From the NCBI RefSeq assembly GCF_016587415.1, contig NZ_BNJI01000002.1, positions 558,001 through 622,000 on the forward strand: 64,000 nucleotides of DNA. The letters are read 5' to 3'. Both the position numbers and the translations under genes were made by a program. How positions within the stretch are numbered: the stretch's first letter is position 1; each line of letters starts with the position of its first letter. Positions 50,029 to 58,870 of the stretch are shown piece after piece. This DNA comes from Ktedonobacter sp. SOSP1-85 (GTDB lineage Bacteria > Chloroflexota > Ktedonobacteria > Ktedonobacterales > Ktedonobacteraceae). Under the pieces are notes generated by a model, which was not told the DNA's origin, did not search any database, and was given only the letters and a program-made list of their open reading frames with translations.

Positions 50029-51530
50029 CATACACACGGGAAGCGGCCCGACTCCCCCGTCTCCTTCAACGGCAGGCGAACTTCAAAGAGTGAGCCTGCC
50101 CCAATCGTGCTCTGGACGCGTATCTCCCCTCCATGGCTGTGGGCGATCCACTGGGCAATAGAGAGGCCGAGGCCCGTGCCACCGGGTTGGATATCCTCGG
50201 GTTGGGCCTCTCCCTGCCTGCGTGTACGCGCTTTATCCACCCGGTAAAAGCGATCAAACAGGTAGGGGAGGTGGTTGTCCGCTATGCCGGGACCATCGTC
50301 CTGGATGCGAATAATACCCCAGGATTTTTCAGCCGTTAGCTCTACGCAGACATGTTTCCCTACGCCACTAGTATACTTGATAGCGTTCTCCACCAGGTTC
50401 ATGAGCATCCGGCTCAAATGCTGGGCGTCTCCCTCGATCAGAAGTTCGGGTAATTCACCTGTGGCCAGGCTTACGTGATGCTGCTGCGCCAGGGACAGCA
50501 GGCGCTCAACGCTGGCAAGAGCAATATCACTCAAATCGACCTCTTCCTTGTGCAGAGTAAACTGGCCCGTGTCCGCCCGCGCCAGGAGGAGCAGGCTGTT
50601 GACGATGGTCGTCATCTGCTCATTCTCGGCCTGGATACGCTCCAGTGTGTCGCGGTAGTTCTCGGGATTTTGTAAGTGCGTCGATTGCGTTAATGCCTGG
50701 TTGATCTCCAGATTGATAATGGTGAGCGGCGTGCGCAGTTCATGGCTGGCGTCGGCGGCAAACTGGTTCTGGCGTTTGAACGCAGCCTCCAGGCGCGCTA
50801 ACATCTGGTCAAAGGTCGCGGCCAACTCACCAAATTCATCTTTGCGTCGGAGATGCAGGCGTCGGCGCAGGTCGGTCGCATTGATCTCGTTGGCGGTACG
50901 CGTGATCATCTTGACTGGCTGGAGAGCCTTGCCAGCCAGCCAATACCCTCCTATGGCCGCGACCAGCAGCCCCATGGCGGCATGGAAGAGCCAGATGGAT
51001 AATAACTGCACAGGATATGCTTTCGCCTGGCCCACCATGAGCGTCGCGACCCGCGCATCGTGCTCCAGAAGAGGCGTGGCCAGGAAGCGATAGGTGCTGC
51101 CTCCGCCTCGCCAGTTCGCCGAGTGCTGCGACTGAGATATGGTTATATCAAATAATGCCTGGTTACTATCAGCACGTTCCTGGAGCTGCTGTATACTGTC
51201 AGCCGGGAGCGTGCCTCGTACGTCCAGAACTGTGTGATCCGGTCGTAGCAGGAGCACGACCTCGTTTTGGGAGAGAGAGAATCGCAGTGAAGAAAGAGCG
51301 GATTTCTGCAAGAGGGCCTGCTTATAGGTATCGCGCAGGTGCTGCGTATCCTGGTACAGCTGTGTCTCCAATTTACTTTCAGCCACGTCAGGACTCAGAA
51401 ATGTCTGAGTCGCATACAAGCTGCCGCCGAAAAGGAAGAGGATGAAGGCAATGATGGCCAGGTACCACAGCGTCAGGCGCACACGCACACTGGAGAGAAA
51501 GGACACGCGGGCAGGTTGGCGTTTTTTCAT
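50025..51530 (-). CDS. Two-component sensor histidine kinase
   Basis: 501 residues. N-terminal TM (about 17-37), extracytoplasmic sensor (38-175), second TM (180-205), HAMP (TANEINATDLRRRLHLRRKDEFGELAATFDQM), H-box FAADASHELRTPLTIINLEINQAL, N-box NLVENAIKYTSG, G-boxes IQDDGPGIADNHLPYLFDRFYRVD and GGTGLGLSIAQWIAHSHGG. Pairs with the adjacent regulator: the ATGA overlap at 51527-51530 couples translation. Signal unknown. Confidence 0.95.
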   Translation of the reverse strand: MKKRQPARVSFLSSVRVRLTLWYLAIIAFILFLFGGSLYATQTFLSPDVAESKLETQLYQDTQHLRDTYKQALLQKSALSSLRFSLSQNEVVLLLRPDHTVLDVRGTLPADSIQQLQERADSNQALFDITISQSQHSANWRGGGSTYRFLATPLLEHDARVATLMVGQAKAYPVQLLSIWLFHAAMGLLVAAIGGYWLAGKALQPVKMITRTANEINATDLRRRLHLRRKDEFGELAATFDQMLARLEAAFKRQNQFAADASHELRTPLTIINLEINQALTQSTHLQNPENYRDTLERIQAENEQMTTIVNSLLLLARADTGQFTLHKEEVDLSDIALASVERLLSLAQQHHVSLATGELPELLIEGDAQHLSRMLMNLVENAIKYTSGVGKHVCVELTAEKSWGIIRIQDDGPGIADNHLPYLFDRFYRVDKARTRRQGEAQPEDIQPGGTGLGLSIAQWIAHSHGGEIRVQSTIGAGSLFEVRLPLKETGESGRFPCVC

Positions 51531-52219
51531 TGCGCCTCCTGCTTGTCGCCCGGCGACGAGAGGCAGTAGCCCACGCCGCGAATAGTTGTCAGGAGCTTCG
51601 TAGTAAAGGGGGCATCGATCTTGCGGCGTAGCCTGCGCACATAGACATCAATGACATTCGAGCTGCACTCAAAATCATAGTTCCAGATATGCTGTTCAAT
51701 CATATCTCGCGTCACCACCTGGCCGGGATGATACATGAAGTATTCCAGTAATGCATACTCCCTGGGTGTAAGTTCGATGGCCTGCCCTTCGCGTTCCACG
51801 GTATGCGTAGCCGGGTCAACAACAAGACTTCCTATCTCCAGGCGCGCGCTTTTGTAGGGCTGCTGGCGTCTCAACAAAGCTCGCAAACGCGCCAGCAATT
51901 CATTCATGGCGAAGGGCTTGACCAGGTAATCATCGGCGCCACAATCCAAACCCCGCACGCGGTCATCGATGCTATCACGCGCGGTCAGGAGCAAAATGGG
52001 CGTTTGCACGCGGCGCCGGCGCAGCTCACGACATACCTCCAGGCCATCCTTCTTGGGCAAAAGGATATCCAGGATGATCAGATCATAGGGAGCTAGCTCG
52101 GCAAGGTCCTGCCCCTCCTGACCATCATAGGCTGCATCCACACTATATCTCTCATTGACGAGATTTGTCTTCAATGATTCGCTGAGGCGGTAATTATCTT
52201 CTATCACAAGAATACGCAT
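51527..52219 (-). CDS. OmpR/PhoB-family response regulator
   Basis: 230 residues. Receiver: MRILVIEDNYRLSESL, phospho-Asp in YDLIILDILLPKKDGLEVCRELR, T in LLTARDS, K in DYLVKPFAMNELLARL. Winged helix DNA-binding domain: VDPATHTVEREGQAIELTPREYALLEYFMYHPGQVVTRDMIEQHIWNYD...VDVYVRRLRRKIDAPF. First gene of an operon with the kinase. Direct repeats spaced 11 bp (52304-52321) upstream are a likely own site. Confidence 0.95.
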   Translation of the reverse strand: MRILVIEDNYRLSESLKTNLVNERYSVDAAYDGQEGQDLAELAPYDLIILDILLPKKDGLEVCRELRRRRVQTPILLLTARDSIDDRVRGLDCGADDYLVKPFAMNELLARLRALLRRQQPYKSARLEIGSLVVDPATHTVEREGQAIELTPREYALLEYFMYHPGQVVTRDMIEQHIWNYDFECSSNVIDVYVRRLRRKIDAPFTTKLLTTIRGVGYCLSSPGDKQEAQ

Positions 52220-52303
52220 CGGAAAATTTCACTCCTCTCTTCAAGAGGTGTTTTCAGCATCTGCCACGCCAACATATCTTACCCCCTAATTATCGCATGG
52301 ATA

Positions 52304-52321
52304 GATGACAAAACGATGACA
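52304..52321. promoter_or_regulatory. Tandem GATGACA sites for the response regulator
   Basis: GATGACA at 52304 and again at 52315, an 11-bp period as bound by OmpR/PhoB dimers. It lies between the regulator operon and the divergent membrane gene at 52412, so it could control both. Confidence 0.45.
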
Positions 52322-52411
52322 AAAAAAGGCGCGAAAGTTCACGCCGCTGTCATTCAGGCTGAGTACACTATGGCTACCACTAAAGACGGTATATGAAAGG
52401 AGTCTTCTTAA

Positions 52412-52813
52412 ATGATTGCGGTACAAATCACACGCTGGGTAGCCAGTATCATTGGCCTGGGGGCGCTCTTACTGGGCCTGGCCTTCTGGCTCTTCCATAT
52501 CGATCTGCTTAATGTACACATGCTGTTTGGATTTATCGTGACACTCTCGCTGCTGGGTCTGGGCATCGCCATGCTCTTCTCCCGAGGTCTACGCCTGCTA
52601 GGCATAATCAGTATCATCTATGCACCGATCCTGCCGATCTTTGGCATGACTCAGGACAGGCTGCTTATCGGCGATCTTCACTGGCTTATTCGCGTCGCGC
52701 ATATGCTCGTTGGCATCGGCGCCCTCGTGCTCATCGGCCTTATTGGCACACGCTATCAAGCCCTTAAGCGCAACCCGACCCTGAAGGCGTCTCTCTCTTC
52801 CGAGAAAGGATAG
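52412..52813 (+). CDS. Small four-helix membrane protein
   Basis: 133 residues; AAAGGAG upstream. Four hydrophobic segments separated by short loops (WVASIIGLGALLLGLAFWLF, MLFGFIVTLSLLGLGIAMLF, LLGIISIIYAPILPIFGM, LIRVAHMLVGIGALVLIGLIG). No family recognised with confidence. Placed divergent from the two-component operon and followed after 4 bp by a PadR-like gene; together they may be a regulated output. Confidence 0.7.
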   Translation: MIAVQITRWVASIIGLGALLLGLAFWLFHIDLLNVHMLFGFIVTLSLLGLGIAMLFSRGLRLLGIISIIYAPILPIFGMTQDRLLIGDLHWLIRVAHMLVGIGALVLIGLIGTRYQALKRNPTLKASLSSEKG

Positions 52814-52817
52814 CTGT

Positions 52818-53177
52818 ATGTGGCAAACCATCTGCCTTTGCCCCCCTACAATGCCTGAGAGTGAGCGACTACGTTTTCTTAACCTCTTTGGACAATTTGT
52901 CCACCCACACCAGGAGTTTAACGAGGTAGACCTGGGGCTGGCGTTTCTCTCGCATCTCACGCCCGCCGAGGCCCTGACGGTCCTTCAGGAGCGCCAGAAT
53001 CTCATTGAGCGCTCTCAGGAGTGGCTAAGCATACACAAGCGGAATGATGATGGAGAATTGCTAAACCTGCTCATTCAAGATCACACATATACCTTGTTAG
53101 AGGCCGAGCACAGCTGGCTAGAAGGCGCTGTTCACCGCTTGCGTAGCACGGCCACAATGGAGCTAAAAGCGCGTTAG
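52818..53177 (+). CDS. Orphan PadR-type effector domain (putative)
   Basis: 119 residues; AAAGGA upstream, 4 bp after the membrane gene. The pattern FVHPHQEFNEVDLGLAFLSHLTPAEALTVLQERQNLIERS...LLEAEHSWLEGAVHRLR resembles the C-terminal Vir_C_2 domain of PadR regulators (xxLxPxEALxxLxxR, then E-x-EWLE). No winged helix is present, so the protein cannot bind DNA in the usual way; it may dimerise with a PadR partner elsewhere. Tentative. Confidence 0.5.
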   Translation: MWQTICLCPPTMPESERLRFLNLFGQFVHPHQEFNEVDLGLAFLSHLTPAEALTVLQERQNLIERSQEWLSIHKRNDDGELLNLLIQDHTYTLLEAEHSWLEGAVHRLRSTATMELKAR

Positions 53178-53215
53178 AAGAACGTGTGTGGAGATAGCGA
53201 GGCGCGTGAAGCCCG

Positions 53216-53283
53216 CTGCCCAGCAGGAGGGGCCTGGATGTGCTTCTAAAGGGCGCACCTACCAGGCCCCTCCTGCTGGGCAG
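53216..53283. repeat. Solo hairpin E of the paired-hairpin family
   Basis: 22-bp perfect stem (53216-53237 with 53262-53283) around a 24-nt loop with GTGCTTCTAAAGGGCGCAC. Only one hairpin is present; no partner lies downstream. It sits between the PadR-like gene and the universal stress gene. Confidence 0.85.
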
Positions 53284-53335
53284 CTACGCCTCCAGGCAAG
53301 AGAAACGCACCCGCCCGGCAGGGTTACCTTAACTT

Positions 53336-54313
53336 TTATGGTGCCTCCTGCTGGTGCTTTGCTTTGCTTGCCTGAGTGACATGCTCCATGTCGGCGGGCT
53401 GGGGATGCACAATCAATAGGGGTTGGCTTGAGGCTTGCAGTACATCCTCGGTGACGCTCCCCTGGCGTAGGCGGGGCAGGCCCTCGCGTCCATGCGTCGC
53501 CATGGCGATAATCTCACGTTGAGTGTCATAACAGGAGGTGGCGAGGATTTTCTGCCAGAGCGGCTCACCGGGCCTGTAGGTGACAATGGAGGAGACGATC
53601 TTCAACTCATATTGCTTGAGATCGCCAGTCTGGAAGCGCTCCTGACAGGCTTTCAGGTAGGTCGCCGCCTCCTCTTGTGCCTCTCCAGGCTCTTCTGTAG
53701 CTGAGGGAACCTTGACCGCGTACATGAGATGTATACGTCCAGGCTCAGGCTGGGCAAGGGCCTGCGCAAGTTCAGCGGCGGGCTGAAGCACGGTCTCTGC
53801 ATAGGGCGAGCCATCGAGGGCACACAGAATTCCTGGTGCCTCTCCCTGCCTCAGGCCCGTGAAAAATCGCTCATCCCGCACAATCAGCACGGGGACTGGA
53901 CTCTGCCGCTCGACATACTGCGCCACGCTGCCCATAAGCCAGCGCACGCCCTCCGCTCTCTCCCCATGACTACACATGACAATCAACTGAGCATCATACT
54001 CCTGAGTCTGGCGCAAAATGCAATCGCCTGGCAGCCCAACCACGACTTTGCTGCTCGCCCTTACGCCCTGGAGGCGCGAGGACGCCATGACCTGCTTCAG
54101 ATATGTCTCGGCCTCCTCAAGATACATCTTGCGCGCCTCCTCCAGCACATACTCCGAGACGTCCGTATGCAGATGCATATGGAACTGCTCCGGCGTGATG
54201 ACGCGCATCAGGAGTAGCGAGGCGCCCGTAGCTCGTGCCAGGCGCCCGGCGATAGTCAACGCCTCTTCTGATCTAGCCGACCCATCAAGCGGGGCAAGCA
54301 TGCGCTCGATCAT
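53336..54313 (-). CDS. Tandem universal stress protein (two UspA domains)
   Basis: 325 residues from MIERMLAP; AGGGGGA is seven bases upstream, better spaced than for ATG 54319. Two Usp domains: first with MLAPLDGSARSEEALTIAGRLARATGASLLLMRVI and LIVMCSHGERAEGVRWLMGSVAQYVERQSPVPVLIV (ATP-binding G-2x-G-9x-G(S/T) loop), second with ILCALDGSPYAETVLQPAAELAQ and IIAMATHGREGLPRLRQGSVTEDVLQASSQPLLIV. Cytoplasmic ATP-binding stress protein. Confidence 0.92.
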   Translation of the reverse strand: MIERMLAPLDGSARSEEALTIAGRLARATGASLLLMRVITPEQFHMHLHTDVSEYVLEEARKMYLEEAETYLKQVMASSRLQGVRASSKVVVGLPGDCILRQTQEYDAQLIVMCSHGERAEGVRWLMGSVAQYVERQSPVPVLIVRDERFFTGLRQGEAPGILCALDGSPYAETVLQPAAELAQALAQPEPGRIHLMYAVKVPSATEEPGEAQEEAATYLKACQERFQTGDLKQYELKIVSSIVTYRPGEPLWQKILATSCYDTQREIIAMATHGREGLPRLRQGSVTEDVLQASSQPLLIVHPQPADMEHVTQASKAKHQQEAP

Positions 54314-54429
54314 AACCATTCCCCCTCATAAATAAACCACTTATCTTTGCATTACCCTCTACCTTTAAGATACTCTTAGACCATGAATGAGTAGGGCCAC
54401 CATATTTTTCTATCTCGGAGGAGTACATT

Positions 54430-55224
54430 ATGTCATCGACACCGCCGTCAGAGCTTGTGCTCAGCGAGCGCCAGGAGAATGTCCTGGTCGTGACACTGAA
54501 CCGTCCCCAGGTCCGCAACGCCATCAATCCCGCTACGGCGCGCCGCCTGGCCGAGATCTTTCGCGCCTTTGACGAGGATGATACGCTGTCCGTCGCGGTC
54601 CTGACGGGCGCGCAGGGGACCTTCTGCTCTGGCTTCGACCTGGCCACCGTCTCACAGCAGGGCGACATGCCGGATCTGCTGCAAGGCGGCGACGCGCCCC
54701 TGGGGGTGACGCATATGCAGCTCAGTAAGCCAGTGATCGCAGCCGTTGAGGGCTATGCCGTGGCGGGTGGGCTGGAAATCGCCCTCTGGTGCGACCTGCG
54801 CGTGGCCGCCGAGAACGCGACCTTTGGCGTCTATAATCGCCGCTGGGGCATCCCGCTCATCGATGGCGGCACCATTCGCCTGCCCCGCCTGATCGGCCAT
54901 GGCCGCGCGCTCGACCTGATCCTGACCGGGCGCAGCGTCCCCGCGCAGGAAGCCCTGGCCATGGGCCTGGTAAATCGCCTCGTCCCCAACGGGCAGGCTC
55001 TTGCGCACGCGCTCGAACTCGCGCGTGAACTGGCCCGCTTGCCACAACATTGCCTACGCTCCGACCGCCTCTCAGCCTATGAACAATGGGGCATGGAGAT
55101 GCCTGCCGCCCTGCATAACGAGGCCAGCCGGGGCCAGGAGGTGCTCAACTCGGGCGAGGCCCTGCGTGGCGCCCAACGCTTCGCCTCAGGCCACGGGCGC
55201 CACGGAAATTTAAAAGACATATAG
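54430..55224 (+). CDS. Enoyl-CoA hydratase/isomerase (crotonase) family
   Basis: 264 residues; GGAGGAG upstream. Crotonase motifs: LVVTLNRPQVRNAINPATARRLAEIF, AVLTGAQGTFCSGFDL (oxyanion-hole strand), KPVIAAVEGYAVAGGLEIALWCDLRVAAENATFGVYNRRWGIPLIDGGTIRLPRLIG. Of the hydratase Glu pair, the second is replaced by Asp-Gly (LIDGG), so activity may differ from classical enoyl-CoA hydratase. The TAG stop lies in palindrome P6. Confidence 0.87.
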   Translation: MSSTPPSELVLSERQENVLVVTLNRPQVRNAINPATARRLAEIFRAFDEDDTLSVAVLTGAQGTFCSGFDLATVSQQGDMPDLLQGGDAPLGVTHMQLSKPVIAAVEGYAVAGGLEIALWCDLRVAAENATFGVYNRRWGIPLIDGGTIRLPRLIGHGRALDLILTGRSVPAQEALAMGLVNRLVPNGQALAHALELARELARLPQHCLRSDRLSAYEQWGMEMPAALHNEASRGQEVLNSGEALRGAQRFASGHGRHGNLKDI

Positions 55225-55278
55225 GGTGTGAGAGCGAGCAGGCCGAGCCTGCTCGCTCTCACACCCTATATGTCTTTT
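55212..55278. terminator. Long perfect palindrome P6 at a gene end
   Basis: 32-bp perfect arms around CGA; the left arm contains the last codons and TAG of the crotonase gene. Right edge TCTTTT. It probably stops the crotonase transcript. Confidence 0.7.
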
Positions 55279-55317
55279 GGGTACCTTTGTGTGATATCCT
55301 TTGGGTACCTTTGTGTG
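55276..55317 (+). repeat. 24-bp tandem repeat
   Basis: TTTGGGTACCTTTGTGTG occurs at 55276 and 55300, period 24 bp, between P6 and the S58 peptidase gene. No function evident. Confidence 0.7.
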
Positions 55318-55386
55318 CTAGCAGGGCAGGCTCCATCAGCTCTGCCAGCATATACCCTTACCATCCCAATACAGGAGTATACATAT

Positions 55387-56496
55387 ATGACACAAGCGCG
55401 TCTGCGTGACCTGGGCATTACGATTGGCAACTATCCCACGGGCACCTATAACGCCATTACCGATGTACCGGGCGTTCTGGTGGGGCATGAGACCATTATT
55501 TCCGACGAGGGCCGCACTGCCCGTACGGGTGTGACCACGATTGTGCCACGCGAGGGAGCCATCTGGAGCGACCACGCCTTCGCGGGCTACTTCAGCTTCA
55601 ATGGCTGCGGCGAGATGACGGGCCTGCCCTGGGTCGCCGAGTCCGGGCTAATCCATACGCCTATCGCGATCACCAATACCAACTCGGTCGGCGTGGTGCG
55701 CGACGCCCTCTGCGCCTACCCGCTTGAGATAGCCTCTAGCTTTGAGGTTCCGCCCTCCATCGCCTCATCCTGGTCAGGGAGCCTGCCCGTGGTAGGCGAA
55801 ACCTGGGATGGCTGGCTCAATGATATCGAGGCCTTTCATGTGACGCGTGAGCATACCTTCCGCGCGCTCAAGGCCGCCCGTACAGGCGCGGTCGCCGAGG
55901 GGAACGTCGGCGGCGGCACGGGCATGATCTGCCACGAGTTCAAGGGCGGCATTGGCACCTCCTCGCGCATCATCAAATATGCTCATGCCAATTACACCGT
56001 GGGCGTCCTGGTGCAGGCCAACTATGGCAGTCGCAACCTGCTCTCCATCGGCGGCGTTCCCGTGGGCCGCGAACTCGACTTCTCACAGATCGCCAGTCCC
56101 TGGATCGAGCCGCCCAAGGGAGGGTCTATTATCGTCGTTGTCGCCACCGATGCCCCGCTCATCCCGGTACAGTGCCAGCGCCTGGCACGCCGCGCAACCG
56201 TGGGACTGGCGCGTGTAGGTGGAGTGGGTAGCAATGGCAGCGGCGATATCTTCATCGCCTTCGCCACTGGCAACCACCTCCCGGTCGGCTCGCAAACTCC
56301 CATCGACCTCCAGATGCTGCCCCATGACCACATGGACCCCATCATCGAGGCCGTTGCCGAGGCCACCGAGGAATCCATCCTTAACGCCCTCACCGCCGCC
56401 GACACCATGGTCGGCTATAAGGGCCGCACCGTCTATGGCCTCCCCCTCGACGAGGTCACCCGCGTCATGCGCAAGTATCGCCCCACTTCAATATAA
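55387..56496 (+). CDS. P1 family (S58, DmpA-like) aminopeptidase
   Basis: 369 residues from MTQARLRD; AGGAG about ten bases upstream. S58 motifs: ITDVPGVLVGHETI, VGNVGGGTGMICHEFKGGIGTSS, LVQANYGSRNLL and the self-cleavage site region VGGVGSNGSGDIFIAFAT, whose Ser becomes the N-terminal nucleophile of the small subunit after autoproteolysis. Typical of L-aminopeptidase/D-esterase DmpA. Length is standard. Singleton. Confidence 0.92.
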   Translation: MTQARLRDLGITIGNYPTGTYNAITDVPGVLVGHETIISDEGRTARTGVTTIVPREGAIWSDHAFAGYFSFNGCGEMTGLPWVAESGLIHTPIAITNTNSVGVVRDALCAYPLEIASSFEVPPSIASSWSGSLPVVGETWDGWLNDIEAFHVTREHTFRALKAARTGAVAEGNVGGGTGMICHEFKGGIGTSSRIIKYAHANYTVGVLVQANYGSRNLLSIGGVPVGRELDFSQIASPWIEPPKGGSIIVVVATDAPLIPVQCQRLARRATVGLARVGGVGSNGSGDIFIAFATGNHLPVGSQTPIDLQMLPHDHMDPIIEAVAEATEESILNALTAADTMVGYKGRTVYGLPLDEVTRVMRKYRPTSI

Positions 56497-56539
56497 AAAG
56501 AATGAGAGAGAGTGCGCGGAAAACGGCTGAGCGGTGTAG

Positions 56540-56733
56540 GCCCGACGCTGCTAAAGCACGCGTCTACATATGCACGTAATATGTAGACGCGTGCTTTAGT
56601 GATGAATTCACATAATCTGTAGGGTCCATGCTGGCATGGACTTGTGCCCTGAACATCGCTTCGCTCGCAGTCCATGCCAGCATGGACCCTACATCGACGA
56701 ACTACGTGAATTCACCATTTAGTAGCGTCGGGC
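56540..56733. repeat. Three-level nested M-type element (second copy)
   Basis: Outer ends GCCCGACGCTGCTAAA and TTTAGTAGCGTCGGGC. The middle element has ends TGATGAATTCAC / GTGAATTCACCA and TTTAG duplication; an R pair (56619-56692) is inside. The flanks of the R pair are swapped and reverse-complemented relative to the 47.7-kb copy, so the middle element is inverted. The AT-rich 56740-56879 that follows holds only the next gene's promoter region. Confidence 0.88.
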
Positions 56734-56879
56734 CACATACTCACTCTCATTACTATTCTCTTTGCTCAGAACAACTTTTTGTTGTATCCTAACACATGTA
56801 TAGTATATGTAATTAATAGTTCAGTGATCTTTACAATTCTAAATAAAGTAGAGATTATACTCTCAAGGAGTGATTCACT

Positions 56880-57461
56880 ATGCCTTTGGGAACCTGGTGG
56901 CGTGGAGATAACCTTCCACAACTCCCCCCTTTACCATCCTTTTCTGCGCGCACCAGCACAGATATCTCTCTCATCACTGAGATAGCTGAGCTTTCTACGC
57001 AGGAGGTTGAAAAGCGCCTCGGCGAGGAGAATCTCTTCTACATCGCCTACATGGAAGAGACACCCACCTCCTATGGCTGGGTCGCGACACGTGAAGGCTA
57101 CATTCTCGAATTTCAACTCTTCTTCCCTATTCACGCCAATGAGCGCTACCTGTGGGACTTCAGGACACTTCCCGAATGGCGTGGACGCGGCATCTATCCC
57201 CATCTCTTACAGGGCATTATGCGCCAGGAACCCGCCCAGGTGGAACGCTTCTGGATTGGCTATGCCCCTGGTAATGAAGCCTCCAGGCGCGGCATTAGCA
57301 AAGCCGGCTTCCACTTTGTGGGCGAGTTCGCCTTTGATGGCGCGCATAAACTCAGCTTTGAGACCTTTGATATGAGCGAGCGCTCCCTGGCTGGGGCCGC
57401 TTTCTACCAGCTTCCCATCCTCGTCCAGAAACCCTCCGAGCAAGATGTCCAGGGCGCCTGA
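56880..57461 (+). CDS. GNAT-like N-acetyltransferase
   Basis: 193 residues; AAGGAG upstream. Core: FRTLPEWRGRGIYPHLLQGIMRQE (RxxGxG/A loop, RGRGIY) then IGYAPGNEASRRGISKAGFHFVGEF. The N-terminal part is a weak beta domain. Substrate unknown; Phe/Trp-rich strand YILEFQLFFPI suggests a hydrophobic pocket. Confidence 0.8.
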   Translation: MPLGTWWRGDNLPQLPPLPSFSARTSTDISLITEIAELSTQEVEKRLGEENLFYIAYMEETPTSYGWVATREGYILEFQLFFPIHANERYLWDFRTLPEWRGRGIYPHLLQGIMRQEPAQVERFWIGYAPGNEASRRGISKAGFHFVGEFAFDGAHKLSFETFDMSERSLAGAAFYQLPILVQKPSEQDVQGA

Positions 57462-57479
57462 CAATTGATTTATGCAATT

Positions 57480-57503
57480 GTAGGGTCCAAGCTGGCTTGG
57501 ACT
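57480..57503. repeat. Solo R-type repeat
   Basis: GTAGGGTCCAAGCTGGCTTG plus GACT, one R unit between the acetyltransferase and ogt genes. Confidence 0.8.
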
Positions 57504-57523
57504 TCTCCCGCTATAAGAGCAAT

Positions 57524-58027
57524 TTACAAACCGATACGCTCGTGGCTTAATAGCCAGCGTTTCCGTTCCAGCCCACCCGCGTACCCGGTGAGAGAGGCGT
57601 CGGCTCCGACGACGCGATGACATGGCAAGACGATTGCCACCGGGTTCAACCCATTGGTGCGTCCCACCGCCCGGGATGCCGTTGGCCTCCCTAGCTTGCT
57701 CGCCAGCGCACCATAGCTCAGCGTCTGCCCTGGCGGGATAGAGCGCAGCGCCTGCCAGACCTCCTGCTGGAAAGGCGTTCCACCCGTATTTACAGGTATC
57801 TCGTCCAGACTCTGATAATCGCCCTCCAGGTAGCGGCGCACCCGGCTGCTAAAGCCGCAGGGGTCCGCCTGTGGCTCCAGGCTCACCGGACCATACCTCC
57901 GCTCCAACAACATCATCATGCGTTGCTCATAGTCCGTGTAGTCCAGCGAACAGAGCCGCCCCTCGTCCTCCACCAGCACAATCGTGCCAATCGGCGATTC
58001 CAAACTATCCATATGTAAGCGCTTCAT
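57524..58027 (-). CDS. ogt: Methylated-DNA--protein-cysteine S-methyltransferase
   Basis: 167 residues. It removes O6-alkyl groups from guanine onto its own cysteine. Active site IVLPCHRVVGADASLTGYAGGLERKRWLL (PCHRV), DNA-recognition helix LSYGALASKLGRPTASRAVGRTNGLNP. The N-terminal ribonuclease-H-like domain is normal. Start ATG 58027 with GGGAG upstream. With the Ada-AlkA gene at 59.8 kb it forms a loose alkylation-repair neighbourhood. Confidence 0.95.
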   Translation of the reverse strand: MKRLHMDSLESPIGTIVLVEDEGRLCSLDYTDYEQRMMMLLERRYGPVSLEPQADPCGFSSRVRRYLEGDYQSLDEIPVNTGGTPFQQEVWQALRSIPPGQTLSYGALASKLGRPTASRAVGRTNGLNPVAIVLPCHRVVGADASLTGYAGGLERKRWLLSHERIGL

Positions 58028-58050
58028 AGGTTATGCTCCCATCCTTTCTT

Positions 58051-58139
58051 GCCCGACGCTGCTAAAGCACGCGTCTACATATAAAGATACGGGCATCTCG
58101 CGCCATCATATGTAGACGCGTGCTTTAGCAGCGTCGGGC
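58051..58139. repeat. M-type element, simple form
   Basis: Perfect 32-bp arms (58051-58082 and 58108-58139) starting GCCCGACGCTGCTAAAGCAC, around 25 bp. It is the uninterrupted form of the elements at 47.7 and 56.5 kb and lies upstream of ogt. Confidence 0.9.
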
Positions 58140-58216
58140 CCTAGCTCTACGCCTATAATAGCGCATATCCTGGACCCTCGCTGGCGGTTTTCGGACATGA
58201 ACGTGCCTCAGCATCT

Positions 58217-58804
58217 TCAGGCAGAGCGATATGCGACGCTCAGGCCCTTGCCAATGGGAATAACCAGCTTCTCAAACTGTGGGAGTTCATCGAGAGTCTT
58301 CAAGTAACCAGTAATCTCGTCGGGATGCGAAATGACATTATCGGCCAGGAGGAAGACATCGGTAGCCAGTTTGGGGAGCAGCAGCCTGACCTGCGCGGGC
58401 GCGCTATAGCGGTCGGCATCGAAGAAGACACAATCCAGTGGTCCGGATAGGTTGGCGATAATCTCTGTGGCATCGCCACACTTGAGGTCGACAAGCTCGC
58501 GCAGGCCAGCTCGGCGCAGATTGGCATCTGCCAGCTCATGCTTATGCGGATCGCGATCAATGCTCACCACGCGACCGCCATGCTCTGAGGCCGCCCAGGC
58601 CAGCCAGGTCGTACTATAGCCATTCGAGGTGCCAATTTCCAGGATATGCTTGCGCCGCGTGCTACGCAATAAGATATGGAGAAACTGAGCCGTCTCTGGC
58701 TCCAGATTGAGCATCTTCTGGCCGCGCTCTTGCACGTGGGCATCGTTCGCCTGCCCCTGCGCATACAGTTCTTCCAGGAATGCTTGAACATCAATGTTAC
58801 TCAT
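58217..58804 (-). CDS. Class I SAM O-methyltransferase (caffeoyl-CoA type)
   Basis: 195 residues from MSNIDVQAF; AAGGAG upstream. Motifs of Methyltransf_3/24: ILEIGTSNGYSTTWLAWAASEHGGRVVSIDRDPHK (motif I and acidic loop), GPLDCVFFDADRY (metal-binding DAD), ADNVISHPDEI (DN). It needs a divalent metal and acts on a catechol-like or other hydroxyl. A very short frame (58871-58927) lies just upstream on the same strand. Confidence 0.9.
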   Translation of the reverse strand: MSNIDVQAFLEELYAQGQANDAHVQERGQKMLNLEPETAQFLHILLRSTRRKHILEIGTSNGYSTTWLAWAASEHGGRVVSIDRDPHKHELADANLRRAGLRELVDLKCGDATEIIANLSGPLDCVFFDADRYSAPAQVRLLLPKLATDVFLLADNVISHPDEITGYLKTLDELPQFEKLVIPIGKGLSVAYRSA

Positions 58805-58870
58805 AAATCGCTCCTTTTTCCTTCCCAGTGTAGCACACACTCAGGATTCCGCCGCTCGTACCATCTCATC

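Noticed and set aside
55228..55386. N-terminal extension of the S58 peptidase
   Set aside because: It is made of the right arm of palindrome P6 and the 24-bp tandem repeat; the start at 55387 has a better site and matches the family.
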